A stretch of 64,000 nucleotides of DNA, taken from positions 1-64,000 of the forward strand of contig NZ_JACHWS010000006.1 in NCBI RefSeq assembly GCF_014191505.1, read 5' to 3'. The DNA comes from Hoyosella altamirensis. GTDB lineage: Bacteria; Actinomycetota; Actinomycetes; Mycobacteriales; Mycobacteriaceae. A program made the position numbers and the translations under genes. The notes below the pieces were generated by a model. The model saw only the letters and a list, made by a program, of their open reading frames with translations, was not told the origin of the DNA and made no database searches. Position 1 is the first letter of the stretch; each line of letters starts with the position of its first letter. Positions 17,715-26,620 of the stretch are shown in pieces.

Positions 17715-18409
17715 CGCCGCTCCCAGCACCAGCGAGGCCGCTGAGCGGCGGGCGGGCCTGGAACTGGCAGTGGCGCACCCCCAGCCACCGTCACCCGTGG
17801 CGCTGGTGCCGCATCTACCACCAGTCACACCACACCCCCGACGGGATCACGCACCGCACCTACGGTCCGCTCAGCAGGCTCGATCCTCAGATACCAGCAC
17901 CGGACGGAGAACCCTGGCAATGCCCGGACGGGCGGTCCGTGCTCTACATCGCCGGGAACCTGAGCACAGCGATCGGTGAGGTGTTCGGAGACTTCCCCGA
18001 GGCCGCTGTCTGTCCGCGCTTCCGCGTAGCGCTGCTGCGGCCCACCGGCCCTATCGCCACACTCAACCTCCGCAGTCAGGGAGCCGCGATGCGGATCGGA
18101 GCGCTGCCCTCGCTAGCCACCGGCGACTACCCACGCCCACGCACCCAGGAGTGGGCCCGAGCCATTTACGAAGACCAGCCCGTCACCCGCAGGCACATCC
18201 ACGGCGTGTATTACGACGCCGCCCACTCCAATGGGCCCGCTCTGGCGCTCTGGAACACCGAACACCACGTCAGCGTGCTCACAGACCCCACCGGCGCGGA
18301 CCAGGACTTCGCGCTCAGCGACCCACAGCTCTGGCCACGAGTCGTCCACGCTGCCGTAACCCTCGGAATGCGAGCTGACCTCGTACCGCACTGTCCCAAC
18401 TGTCCCTAG
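17708..18409 (+). CDS. RES-domain toxin, TA module 1
   Basis: A 233-residue protein with a RES fold: WRWCRIYHQ, then VLYIAGNLSTAIGEVF, and the terminal region LWPRVVHAAVTLG. RES toxins degrade NAD+ (phosphorylase or glycohydrolase), as shown for the family members MbcT and Res. The conserved Arg and Tyr near the start (R..Y) and the Glu in GEVF fit the active site. The GTG start lies inside the antitoxin gene, so translation is probably coupled. Confidence 0.85.
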   Translation: MVAPLPAPARPLSGGRAWNWQWRTPSHRHPWRWCRIYHQSHHTPDGITHRTYGPLSRLDPQIPAPDGEPWQCPDGRSVLYIAGNLSTAIGEVFGDFPEAAVCPRFRVALLRPTGPIATLNLRSQGAAMRIGALPSLATGDYPRPRTQEWARAIYEDQPVTRRHIHGVYYDAAHSNGPALALWNTEHHVSVLTDPTGADQDFALSDPQLWPRVVHAAVTLGMRADLVPHCPNCP

Positions 18410-18773
18410 CGGGCACTGCATCACGCGTCGAACACGGCAAGGTCCGTCAGAAATCACGGGCAACATCAAATGAGATCCCCCGCTACGAGCTGGCGCCACA
18501 CGGATGCGCCGCTCGAATAGATGCAGCGCCGGGACGCTCGGCGCACGACGACCAACGTCGGACGAGCGTTCTGTGCCTGCTCAACAACTCAGGCCCGAAG
18601 GTCCGCGCCGGTGAAGGCTTCGGGCTGACAACCTGTTATTCGCTAAGGGAGTTGTCACCGCTACCCGCAAAGCCGCCGACACCGCTAGAGATCTGCAACC
18701 CACAAGCCCAGCCTGGGCACGGGCGCCCAGGAAGGGAGTTGGTCGCGGCACTCTCGAGTTACTTGTTCCGCAG
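18410..18773. other. No gene seen
   Basis: 364 bp between the RES toxin and an IS110 remnant. Short open frames exist, but none has a coherent protein character. The segment is probably decayed mobile DNA. Confidence 0.5.
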
Positions 18774-18920
18774 ACCTACTACCTCAAGAAGAAGTTCGAG
18801 GGGATGTCCACCCCGGAAGCCCTTCGGTGCCTCAAACGTCGGCTCGCTCGAGTCGTCTTCAACAACCTGAGAACCGACCGTCAAACCGGTGTTAGAACTT
18901 GCGTTCCGGCCGCCGCTTGA
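18774..18920 (+). pseudogene. C-terminal fragment of an IS110-type transposase
   Basis: The frame TYYLKKKFEGMSTPEALRCL followed by KRRLARVVFNNL up to a TGA at 18920 matches the end of Transposase_20 proteins (EALRCLKRR). Nothing upstream belongs to it, so only about 48 residues remain. Confidence 0.65.
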
Positions 18921-18934
18921 CATAGAAGAAACGC

Positions 18935-19300
18935 ATGACGAGCTACAGCACGCCGCCGACCGATGAGCAGATCGTCAGGGCCTTCACGTCGTACGCGAAC
19001 GATCGTGCCGCGGCGGGCGTCATGATCGCTAAGGCCGTGACCGAGGTGTCGTTCGGCGACGGCCGGGTGAGGGTCGTGCTCGATCCGGCGAAGTCAGGAG
19101 CGCAGTACTGGGCGCTCATCGAGACCGCTGCGTTCGAGAACCTCGCCGAGCTGTTCGGCATCCCGGCAGCGTTCGATGACGACAAGGGCATCTGGCTGCG
19201 CACCCGCGTGGTGAGCGTGGACGTGCGCGATGTCGACGGCCGACCTCTGGGCATTTGCACGACGGGCGAACTGAACGACCGAGCCATCGGGCGGAGGTAA
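18935..19300 (+). CDS. Hypothetical protein, 121 residues
   Basis: An ATG start 15 bp after the IS110 remnant. The protein is soluble with an alternating strand pattern (GRVRVVLDPAKSGAQYWALIE, LRTRVVSVDVRDVDGRPLG). No family is recognised. Codon use is typical of the window. It may belong with the larger hypothetical gene 280 bp downstream. Confidence 0.55.
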   Translation: MTSYSTPPTDEQIVRAFTSYANDRAAAGVMIAKAVTEVSFGDGRVRVVLDPAKSGAQYWALIETAAFENLAELFGIPAAFDDDKGIWLRTRVVSVDVRDVDGRPLGICTTGELNDRAIGRR

Positions 19301-19581
19301 TCAGTCGGCCCGCCGCACGCACACCACATCAAGCCCAGCACACGCGGTCCGCACGGCAGCCACAGCCGTCGGTACCTCCGAACAAACATGTCCGAGTTCA
19401 GGCCGAAGTCCTTCCGGGCTTTCAGGACCGTCATAGGTGTACCGCTCAGGGATGCTCAAACAGGACAGAATCTGAGAAGTGGCCCGAGAGGCGGGGGCGG
19501 AAAGAACTTCGTTTCCAGGACTCTTGAGTTCAACTGGGTGTATCTAACGGGGGCAGGCACAGGTATATCGATAATGAACCA

Positions 19582-20736
19582 GTGAACCCGCGATTCTCAG
19601 AGCCTGAGTACCAGCTCGTGTGGCCCCGTGATCTCTTCAAGGCTGAAGCTGCGAAGTTACTGAACATGCGCGACATCCAGGGCTGGGATGACGACTGCGC
19701 GCTTCTACTTGAGGATGCCTTTATCCGGGGATATCGGAGTGGACCACTGAGCGAGTTTTACGACGTACCCGCAGTTCTCGACCCTCGCATATGGGGGACG
19801 GAAACGGTCACCAGAACCACCAGCCGGTTGACGCCTCGTCAAGAGCATCTGCGCTTCTTGATGGCAAATGCGGATCAGCTCCGAGAAGATCCACCCCCGC
19901 GTCGACGCTACTGGAGTGCGCGAAAAGCAGGACAAGCCCCTGCGGCTACAGCTCTAGAAATGCCGACCCTGGTCCGTGAGTTCGTATCCCTCATCAGCGA
20001 ATTCGACAACGCCGGGTATCTCGAAAACCGGTTCGGGAAGGACTGCGTAGACGACCCGCGCGATGACACCGTCCACACGCTGATCTATAAGGAACTCGGA
20101 GTGGAGGGGATCTGGCCATTAGGCACCGACCGTCTCACGGACGACACCGATCTTTTCTACGACATCGTTGAGCTGCTACACGATCAAGTCGCGCGGCCGA
20201 GCACTCGGTTCCACCACGACTACTGCGAATGTGGCTGGCATCATGGAAAGTTCGACATCGGGTCGGGTCGAATCGTTTATCGGTGGCGGGTGAACAAGCT
20301 CTTCGGCAACAGCGCTCTGGGACTGCGGCTATCCGGAGATGGCGAAGATATTGGCCGTTTGGTGACCGTTACAGATGAAGCGCGTACCGCCCTGGCCCAG
20401 TCTGTTGCTGCTCGTTCCGATGGGGAGTCAGCGGACCAGGTGCGCCATGCACTTGCCCTCTTCCGTGAACGGGGAAGCGACCGCAATCAGAAGAGGTCCG
20501 CGGTTTCTGCACTCGCCCTTGTTCTGGAGGAACGGCGGCATGGCGTACTTGCTGACGCGCTCGCAAAGAGTGATCGGGGAGCATTGTTCGACCTCGCCAA
20601 CAACTTCCACGTACGCCACCAGGACGCCAAGCAAAAGCGGGACTATGACGACTTTTATCTTGACTGGATCTTCTGGGTGTACCTGTCCACCATCGAGCTG
20701 ACAAACCAGGTTCTCGATGCTCAGCGGACTGGCTGA
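19582..20736 (+). CDS. Hypothetical protein, 384 residues, possibly defence-related
   Basis: A GTG start. The N-terminal part is unrecognised. A middle segment has a C-x-C motif (HDYCECGWHHGK). The C-terminus (about residues 290-380) reads RHALALFRERGSDRNQKRSA, then NNFHVRHQ, then DYDDFYLDWIFWVYLSTIEL. This pattern is familiar from the C-termini of stand-alone proteins found near phage-defence and mobile genes, some annotated as abortive-infection-like. That functional link is an inference only. GC content looks somewhat lower than in the neighbours. Confidence 0.7.
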   Translation: MNPRFSEPEYQLVWPRDLFKAEAAKLLNMRDIQGWDDDCALLLEDAFIRGYRSGPLSEFYDVPAVLDPRIWGTETVTRTTSRLTPRQEHLRFLMANADQLREDPPPRRRYWSARKAGQAPAATALEMPTLVREFVSLISEFDNAGYLENRFGKDCVDDPRDDTVHTLIYKELGVEGIWPLGTDRLTDDTDLFYDIVELLHDQVARPSTRFHHDYCECGWHHGKFDIGSGRIVYRWRVNKLFGNSALGLRLSGDGEDIGRLVTVTDEARTALAQSVAARSDGESADQVRHALALFRERGSDRNQKRSAVSALALVLEERRHGVLADALAKSDRGALFDLANNFHVRHQDAKQKRDYDDFYLDWIFWVYLSTIELTNQVLDAQRTG

Positions 20737-21098
20737 TGTGACGCAGAATTCAAATCCGGTGACATGCACATGGTGCAGAGGCCGATCCAGTCTTCATAGA
20801 AGGTCGCACCAGCACCTCTCCAGATCCTCGAATGGAGCACGGAGATGCACGACCGTTCCACCTACCCCTGATCCAAGTGTCTGCACACACTGCTGGCTCT
20901 TTTCGAGCCTCTGCAGTGTCCTTTCTGCTCACCGGTCACCGGTGAGCAGGGTCCACCAGCTTTGCACGCCTTTCGCGGGCCGAAGCGCTGGTTCGAGCCC
21001 TTATCGAGGGCACCGGTATGTGCGGCGCGTCAGTTCCGCGGCTACGGCAAGTGTCGGTGGCACGTTCCCACCCAGATCGGCGGTCAGAAAGAGGACCT
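20737..21098. other. No gene seen
   Basis: 362 bp without a convincing frame. A CCGGTGACCGGTGA-like repeat around 20930-20945 (CACCGGT twice) is the only visible structure. Confidence 0.5.
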
Positions 21099-21233
21099 TC
21101 AACGTTCATCGTCTCCTTCGAGTCGGCGCTTCGCGGTGCGCTTGGCGAGCAAGATAGCGACAATCCCGCCGATCACTGAGGAGGCGGACATGAGGAGCTC
21201 GATCACGACGGCGAGGCCGATCGGGAAACTCAT
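21099..21233 (-). CDS. Small membrane protein, 44 residues
   Basis: ATG at 21233, preceded in frame by stops. One hydrophobic span (FPIGLAVVIELLMSASSVIG continuing GIVAILLA) ends in a basic, acidic tail (KRTAKRRLEGDDER). It lies directly downstream of the DUF3995-like gene in the same direction and is probably the last gene of that operon. Function unknown. Confidence 0.5.
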   Translation of the reverse strand: MSFPIGLAVVIELLMSASSVIGGIVAILLAKRTAKRRLEGDDER

Positions 21234-21310
21234 GCGAAAGTTCGATCATCAGCTGCTGTTTGATCCGGACGGTCGACGTGGTGCCGCCCGGAGAGTCATG
21301 GGGTCCCGCT

Positions 21311-21859
21311 TCAATGTGTGGAGTGGGTTGCTCGCGCCTCCCTCGGGGCGGCTCGCGCGCGATCACGGGTGATGAAGAGGAGACCGAACAGGATTCCTCC
21401 CGCTATGAAGTTGATGTCCATGAGGTGTGAGGCCCAGAGCGTCTCCGTGTTCGGGTCTGCCACCCCGTAGATCTGCTGGTAGGTCAGACCGGAGATGCCT
21501 CTGTCGGCGAGCCCGGTTTCTCGTAACCATGTGTCGATGAGACCGCTCATTCCCCTGGCGCACAGCATGATGCTCGCTATCGCTGAGTACGCGGTCATGA
21601 CCCATGCGGGCGGCCTGTGCTGATCGGGGCGCATGCTCAGCACGATCAGGCCAAGTCCTATCGAGAATGCCAGGAGGATCGCGATGGTCAAGGCCACGGT
21701 CCCCATCGAGCCGACCTCGGGCGTGGTCTTCTCGGCGTCTCCGAAACCGATGGTTCCGCCGAGCTCCCAGTAGACGTGCATCCCCGCGAACAGCACCATC
21801 CACGCCAGGGCGCCGATTCTCGCCCGCAGACTCCACTGCCGCCTCCGGCCCTGGTTCAT
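21311..21859 (-). CDS. DUF3995-like four-helix membrane protein
   Basis: A 182-residue protein with four hydrophobic segments: LAWMVLFAGMHVYWELGG, VALTIAILLAFSIGLGLIVL, AWVMTAYSAIASIMLCARG and MDINFIAGGILFGLLF. The WELGG motif after helix 1 fits DUF3995. The start overlaps the hydrolase stop by 4 nt, so the two are one operon. Biochemical function is unknown. Confidence 0.75.
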   Translation of the reverse strand: MNQGRRRQWSLRARIGALAWMVLFAGMHVYWELGGTIGFGDAEKTTPEVGSMGTVALTIAILLAFSIGLGLIVLSMRPDQHRPPAWVMTAYSAIASIMLCARGMSGLIDTWLRETGLADRGISGLTYQQIYGVADPNTETLWASHLMDINFIAGGILFGLLFITRDRARAAPREARATHSTH

Positions 21860-22896
21860 TGGCCGTCTCGATCGTGGTCAGCGATGAACGATGAGATCAC
21901 GGGGAGGAGATCGTCGTGGTGCTCGATGTGGACGGCGTGGGACGCGTTGGGCTCGATCCGAACCCGCACATTGGGCATCGTGGTCGCGGTCTCAGCGGCG
22001 TCTTGTGCGTCATGGACCACGCTTTGTCCGGCGAGCACCGCGAGGGTCGGAGTCTCGATCCCGGCGAGCCTTTCGGAGGGGAGCTGTTCAGGGATGGGGA
22101 GTTTGGTTGCGTAGTGTCGCCGGCCATGGTCGAGCAGGCCCGCTAGGGGGCTGTTGGTGGCCGCGTCCGTGCCCCCGGAGATCCAGCTGGTGTACCAGGT
22201 CGCGAAGGAATCCGGCATCAGGGGAAAGCTGGCGACGAAACCGCCCACCAGGAACCGCTTGCTCACTGGCGCGAACACATAGGCGGGGTCGAGGAGGGTG
22301 AGGCTGGCCACGTGATCCGGGTGCTGGGATGCGTAGGTGGCGGCCGTCAGCCCACCGAAAGAGAAACCCGCCAGGTGGGCACGGTCAACGTCGAGTCCGG
22401 TGAGCACCTCGTGCAGCCAGTGGACCTGATCGTCAGCTGACGTAATCGGCTCGACCTGGTCAGACATGCCGGCCATACCCAAGGTGTCGATAGCGATCAC
22501 CGGCCGCTCGGCAGCCAGGTCGGCGATGCTCGCATACCAGGTCACGGCCGGCCCACCGAAACCTGGAAGCAGCACCACAGGCGTGCGGTCGTGGTCTCCT
22601 GAAGGCGATGCCTGTGCCGTGAACAAGTACGCGCGCACCGTGCCGAAGTCAGTCTGGACGTCGTGCTGTTCGGTCGGCTCGGGCATCAGCTTCATCGCTT
22701 GCCCGTACAGGTGCTCGTACTGCTGCTTCGCCTCGTCGCTGCGCCAGTGACCGACCGGTGAATCGCTGCTCAGGAGCGCGATGTTCAGTCCAGTGAACCC
22801 CGCGCAGAACAGTGCCAGGGCGCTCACACCGATCACGGTGCTGCGGGTCACTCGACGCAGGCGTGGTCTCGCGGGAACCGGCTCCTTGCCACCCAT
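21856..22896 (-). CDS. Membrane-anchored alpha/beta hydrolase
   Basis: The ATG at 22896 is preceded by GGGAG; upstream ATGs at 22911 and 22938 are less likely. One N-terminal helix (STVIGVSALALFCAGFTGL) precedes an alpha/beta-hydrolase domain. It contains the oxyanion region LLPGFGG, the nucleophile Ser in AGFSFGGL, and a likely catalytic His in NASHAVHIEH. The substrate is not predictable. It is divergent from a tetR gene with a palindrome in the shared promoter region, so it is probably repressed by that TetR. Confidence 0.85.
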   Translation of the reverse strand: MGGKEPVPARPRLRRVTRSTVIGVSALALFCAGFTGLNIALLSSDSPVGHWRSDEAKQQYEHLYGQAMKLMPEPTEQHDVQTDFGTVRAYLFTAQASPSGDHDRTPVVLLPGFGGPAVTWYASIADLAAERPVIAIDTLGMAGMSDQVEPITSADDQVHWLHEVLTGLDVDRAHLAGFSFGGLTAATYASQHPDHVASLTLLDPAYVFAPVSKRFLVGGFVASFPLMPDSFATWYTSWISGGTDAATNSPLAGLLDHGRRHYATKLPIPEQLPSERLAGIETPTLAVLAGQSVVHDAQDAAETATTMPNVRVRIEPNASHAVHIEHHDDLLPVISSFIADHDRDGQ

Positions 22897-22955
22897 GCTT
22901 AACTCCCTCATGTTTTCAATGCGGTCGCACCGTAGCATGCTTCAGGGCTGGAATG

Positions 22956-22971
22956 CAATGCGGGTGCATTG
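22956..22971. promoter_or_regulatory. Probable TetR operator
   Basis: CAATGC-GGGT-GCATTG is a perfect inverted repeat (22956-22961 and 22966-22971), 15 bp before the tetR ATG and 60 bp before the divergent hydrolase start. It lies where a repressor would cover both promoters. Confidence 0.6.
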
Positions 22972-22985
22972 GTACGCTGGTGGGT

Positions 22986-23564
22986 ATGCCGAGACATGTG
23001 GATCATGACGAACGCCGCGAAGAGATCGTGATCGGGGTGATCGCGGTGATGGCCGAGCAGGGCTTCGGAGCGGTGAGCTTGCGGAGTGTGGCGCAAGCCG
23101 CCGGAGTGTCGATGGGACGGGTGCAGCACTACTTCAGCAGCAAGGCCGAGCTGATCCAGCACGCCTGCAAGCTATTCATCCAACGCGCGACGGCGCAGCA
23201 TGTCGAGTCTGGCCGGCTGCCCCGCAGGGAACGGCTCGAGGCTCTGCTCACGATGGGGATCCCCGGCTCGGCCGATGAGCGGGTCGGAACCGCGGTCTGG
23301 TATGAGTTTGTCATCGTCGGCACGAAGGATGACACGATCGCCGACTTGGTCGCAGCCGCCTGGCGAGAACGTCACGACAACATCGTCAAACTGCTCGATG
23401 TCGGCGAAGGCCGGCGCTCCCTCCCGTCGCACGAGGCGGCCAAGCTGCTCGCGGCGACCTCCGAGGGGCTGGCCGTCGCCGCGATGCTTGGACGCATCAG
23501 CGGCGATGATGCGCGTTCACTCATCGCGAAACAGATCAACGAACTGGAAGCCGATTCCCCATGA
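22986..23564 (+). CDS. TetR-family regulator
   Basis: The ATG at 22986 gives 192 residues. The N-terminal HTH is clear: SLRSVAQAAGVSMGRVQHYF (about residues 34-53). The ligand domain is typical in length (about 140 residues). It probably represses the divergent hydrolase operon and itself through the palindrome just upstream. Confidence 0.88.
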   Translation: MPRHVDHDERREEIVIGVIAVMAEQGFGAVSLRSVAQAAGVSMGRVQHYFSSKAELIQHACKLFIQRATAQHVESGRLPRRERLEALLTMGIPGSADERVGTAVWYEFVIVGTKDDTIADLVAAAWRERHDNIVKLLDVGEGRRSLPSHEAAKLLAATSEGLAVAAMLGRISGDDARSLIAKQINELEADSP

Positions 23565-23643
23565 TTCCGTAGACAACATCGCCGACGACCATCCGAGACC
23601 CACCCGTACGTCAGATCAGTTCATTCCACCACTGGAGGTTCCT

Positions 23644-23937
23644 ATGCCCAAGGGCTACTGGGTCAGCGTCTACCGCACCATTTCCGATCCTGAGAAGCTA
23701 GCCGCTTACAACGAGCTGGCCCGGCTGGCCGTCGAGCCCGGGGGTGGCCGGACCCTCGTCGTTGGCGGTCGGGTCGCGGGGTATGACGCCGGAATCGCCG
23801 AGCGCACCGTCCTGGTCGAGTTCGACAGCTTTGAGCAGGCCGTCGCGGTGCGCGAGAGCGCTGCCTACCAGAAAGCACTGGCCGCCCTCTCCGACGGCGT
23901 CGAGCGCGACTTCCGCATCGTCGAAGGCATCGACTGA
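23644..23937 (+). CDS. DUF1330-family protein
   Basis: 97 residues with a good GGAGG site 6 nt before the ATG. The motifs GYWVSVYRTISDPEKLAAYN and RTVLVEFDSFEQAV are the DUF1330 signature, a ferredoxin-like fold of the dimeric alpha/beta-barrel group. The enzymatic role is unproven. It follows the tetR gene by 79 bp in the same direction. Confidence 0.88.
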   Translation: MPKGYWVSVYRTISDPEKLAAYNELARLAVEPGGGRTLVVGGRVAGYDAGIAERTVLVEFDSFEQAVAVRESAAYQKALAALSDGVERDFRIVEGID

Positions 23938-24288
23938 CCGGGATCCTTCAGCCGGATCTTCACGGAATGCCCACAGAGCCGTAAGAAGCTCGACTCGCCG
24001 AGGTGCCTGCGGCCACGGTGATGTCGCGGCCTGGTGTTGCCAGCCATACGCGAAGGCGGCAGCGACCGGCCCGCCGTCCTGTGCGCGACAAGCCGCAGTT
24101 TCGAAGGCTGGGGCATCCGAAACCGCGACAGCACCGTTCGCGCCAGGCCCGGTGAGCCTGCGTGTCTCCCAGGCACCCGAGCCGAGCGACACCGCTGGTG
24201 CCGAAACGTGATCCGAGTCCGTTCCGATCTCTACCCGGTCGTGCGGCGTTGCCGGGCCACGCTCGCCTTGTCGATGTAGCCCTGGGCA
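23938..24288. other. No gene seen
   Basis: 351 bp. Several overlapping open frames exist on both strands, but none shows a protein-like pattern. Confidence 0.45.
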
Positions 24289-24787
24289 TTGTCGCACTAC
24301 AACGACCCCAGGGGGCGTCGCGAACTGATCACGCAGCTGCAGTCACACGCGCGCGGCAGAGCGGGCGTGAGCAGTCTGTTCGACGCGCTGAGCGGCGCCG
24401 GAGATTCCTTTGAACTCGCGCGCATGGCCCTTGTCAGCTCACCGCCAGGCAAGAACGTGAACGTATTCGAAGAGAACCCAATTGGTATAGCCGCAGTGTG
24501 TTCTCCCATCGTCATGAAACATGTGGCCTCACATGTACCGGCCAGGCTGAATATCCTGCCCGATGACGAGAGGCAGATTCTGATCGACACTCTGCGCTTG
24601 GATCGACGCCGACGGATCAACAGCCAAAGCTGCCGCGCGACTCGTCTGCCACCCAAACACCGTCCGGTACCGGTTGCGGAGAATCGAGCAGCACATCGGC
24701 CGGCAACTCAGTAAACCTGCAGACACCGCAGCCATATGCCTGGCGTTAGAGATCGAGCTGGCGACGAAGTCCAAAAACGACACCTAG
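24289..24787 (+). pseudogene. C-terminal remnant of a PucR/CdaR-type regulator
   Basis: Reading from about 24310, LARMALVSSPPGKNV and LNILPDDERQILIDTLR fit the segment before the PucR C-terminal HTH. Near 24600 the frame slips by one base. It continues WIDADGSTAKAAARLV, then CHPNTVRYRLRRIEQHIGR, to a TAG at 24787. That is the HTH_30 motif of PucR proteins. The N-terminal two thirds are missing. Its normal target genes are not identifiable. Confidence 0.75.
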
Positions 24788-25353
24788 AACGGATGAACGC
24801 TAGCTCCGCGCTCTCACCTGGCTTCGGGTTAGCCGCGTTCTGCTAAAGCACCTTGAGCGGAACCGCTGAAGCGAATAATGGTCGCCTTGAACACCTGCGT
24901 GGGGTCGCCCTCAGATTGCGGAATCTCACCCTCTACATCTTGCCGTCACTCATCCACTCTGGTCAGTACCAGTCGCATCAACGTGCTCTAGCTCCGGAAG
25001 AAGGGGCCGGTATAGATAGTAGGTAGGCGCGAACTCAATGGCTGCACGCGCGAAGAAGGCGGCTATGCGCCGAGCGAAATGAATGCGGTCGGCGCGCTCT
25101 CCGACATCTACGCCTCACGACGTTCCTATGGTGAAGGCGAAGGGCATCACCGTCGTCGACGCGTCCTGGCCGTGAGGAGACGGACTTCATCCTGCGTGCG
25201 AGCACCTCCGACGAGACGGAACGGTCGTCGCGGAAACTACTCGATGTATCGGGTGACAAACTCTAATGACTGCCTAATACTTCCGTAAAAGCCACTGAAA
25301 ACTCCGCTCCTAGCGTCGACAACGCAAGATCAACCAATCGATGGGAGCAGGAA
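24788..25353. other. No gene seen
   Basis: 566 bp of apparently non-coding sequence between two decayed regulator genes and a secreted-protein gene. No clear hairpin terminator is seen. Confidence 0.45.
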
Positions 25354-25776
25354 ATGAGCTGGACCAAAACACGAGTCGCATCAGCGTCGGGAGCATTCGC
25401 GGTAGCGGCAGCGGTGACAGCAACTTCAGTGGCGTGGGCGGACGATTCGGACACAACGGAGGGCTCATCGATCGCGACGCCGGAGTCGTGTGTGCAGCTC
25501 TTGCCGGAAGGTGTGAAGCCACCGCAGATCATCTTCGGAGAACAGGCCGCCGATGACGCGGTTCACTGTGTCGTGGCGCCAGGAACCGAACCAGGCGGGA
25601 TGCCGACCCATATCCCGGATGACTGCGAGGTCATCCGTACTGATGATGCGATGAGCGAGGGGATCCGCGGAGAGGACGGTCCCAAGCGTGTGCTTCACCG
25701 CGCCGACCACCGCGTCAGCGGAGGTGAGCCTACGTGCGTTATCACCATAATCGAGCGAGATGGCGGTGAGGGCTGA
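25354..25776 (+). CDS. Secreted hypothetical protein
   Basis: 140 residues with a signal peptide (ASGAFAVAAAVTATSVAWA, cleavage likely after AWA). The mature part is acidic with four cysteines (SCVQL, VHCVVAP, DDCEVI, TCVITI), possibly two disulphides. The family is not recognised. It begins with ATG after GGAGCAGGAA. Confidence 0.65.
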   Translation: MSWTKTRVASASGAFAVAAAVTATSVAWADDSDTTEGSSIATPESCVQLLPEGVKPPQIIFGEQAADDAVHCVVAPGTEPGGMPTHIPDDCEVIRTDDAMSEGIRGEDGPKRVLHRADHRVSGGEPTCVITIIERDGGEG

Positions 25777-25792
25777 CAGGCATAGTGGTTCT

Positions 25793-25966
25793 ATGCCGCA
25801 TCCAATTTTGCTTGTGGATGACGACCCACGGGTCCTCACCTCCGTTGGGCGAGGACTTGAGGTGTCTGAGTTCCTCGTGCTCACTGCCGTGGACGGCGTC
25901 GCTGCCCTGGAAGCGGTGCGGAGGTCATCGCCCACGCTCGGCACCCCAGCAAATACCCACACCTAA
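25793..25966 (+). pseudogene. Truncated response-regulator receiver domain
   Basis: From an ATG at 25793, HPILLVDDDPRVLTSVGRGL gives the acidic pocket (DDD) and first helix of a receiver domain. The similarity ends after AVDGVAALEAVRR, and the frame closes at 25966. The phospho-acceptor Asp region is missing, so this is a fragment. Confidence 0.75.
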
Positions 25967-26044
25967 CAGCAAACCCCGCGTGAAGACCTAGCGCGGTAAA
26001 CAAATGACTCATCATGTACCACTCCCCTACCAGGGGCGGGTTTG

Positions 26045-26620
26045 CTATTTGTGGCTGATTTTGAGGTATCGGCGCAGTGCTTCTTCCACGAGAGCGCTTC
26101 GGCTGCCCGCTCCCCACTCGGTGGCGAGGGTGTCGAGCTGGCGGATGTCTTCGGGGATGATCCCGGCCAGCGGTATCCGGGCCGGGGAGCTCGCGTGCCG
26201 ACGCCGCCGCGGCTGCGACGGATCCACCCGCCGGAACAACCGGCTCGCAGCCGGAACCGCGGCGGTTTCCCGCCAGTGCGAGGCCAGATCATCAGCATGA
26301 GCTTCAACCGCGTCGAGCACAACCTGACCGTAAGAACGTGCCCGGTCCGGCTTTTCCTGGCGTTCCCGCATGGTCAGCTTCCGCAGCGTCTGATACACCT
26401 CAGGCGCCACCACCGCTTCCGGCGGTGCGGACCGCGCCGACCGCACAGCCGACGCCGATTGTGGTGCACTCACACTCGCCCGCGCAGGCTCATCCGGCGC
26501 CGGGCTAGCCTGCACGGGCCGTATCGGTGTCGGCCGCGGAGGACTCTGCGGCAGCAAAGAATCAATATCCCCGCCAAGCGCATTCGGATCAAACGCGCCG
26601 CGCCGCTTGGTGCTGCTCAT
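26045..26620 (-). CDS. Partition partner gene downstream of parA
   Basis: 191 residues. A Pro/Ala-rich linker fills the first half (QSPPRPTPIRPVQASPAP). The C-terminus is ribbon-helix-helix-like (GIIPEDIRQLDTLATEWGAG then SRSALVEEALRRYL). It overlaps the parA stop by 4 nt. Small RHH proteins in this place act as the centromere-binding (ParB-type) partner that stimulates ParA. No classical ParB domain is present, so this is inferred from position and the RHH pattern. Confidence 0.7.
   Translation of the reverse strand: MSSTKRRGAFDPNALGGDIDSLLPQSPPRPTPIRPVQASPAPDEPARASVSAPQSASAVRSARSAPPEAVVAPEVYQTLRKLTMRERQEKPDRARSYGQVVLDAVEAHADDLASHWRETAAVPAASRLFRRVDPSQPRRRRHASSPARIPLAGIIPEDIRQLDTLATEWGAGSRSALVEEALRRYLKISHK

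Noticed and set aside
20985-21020. GGTTCGAGCCC resembling the T-arm of a tRNA
   Set aside because: The flanking bases cannot form a T stem or an acceptor stem; no tRNA fold is possible.
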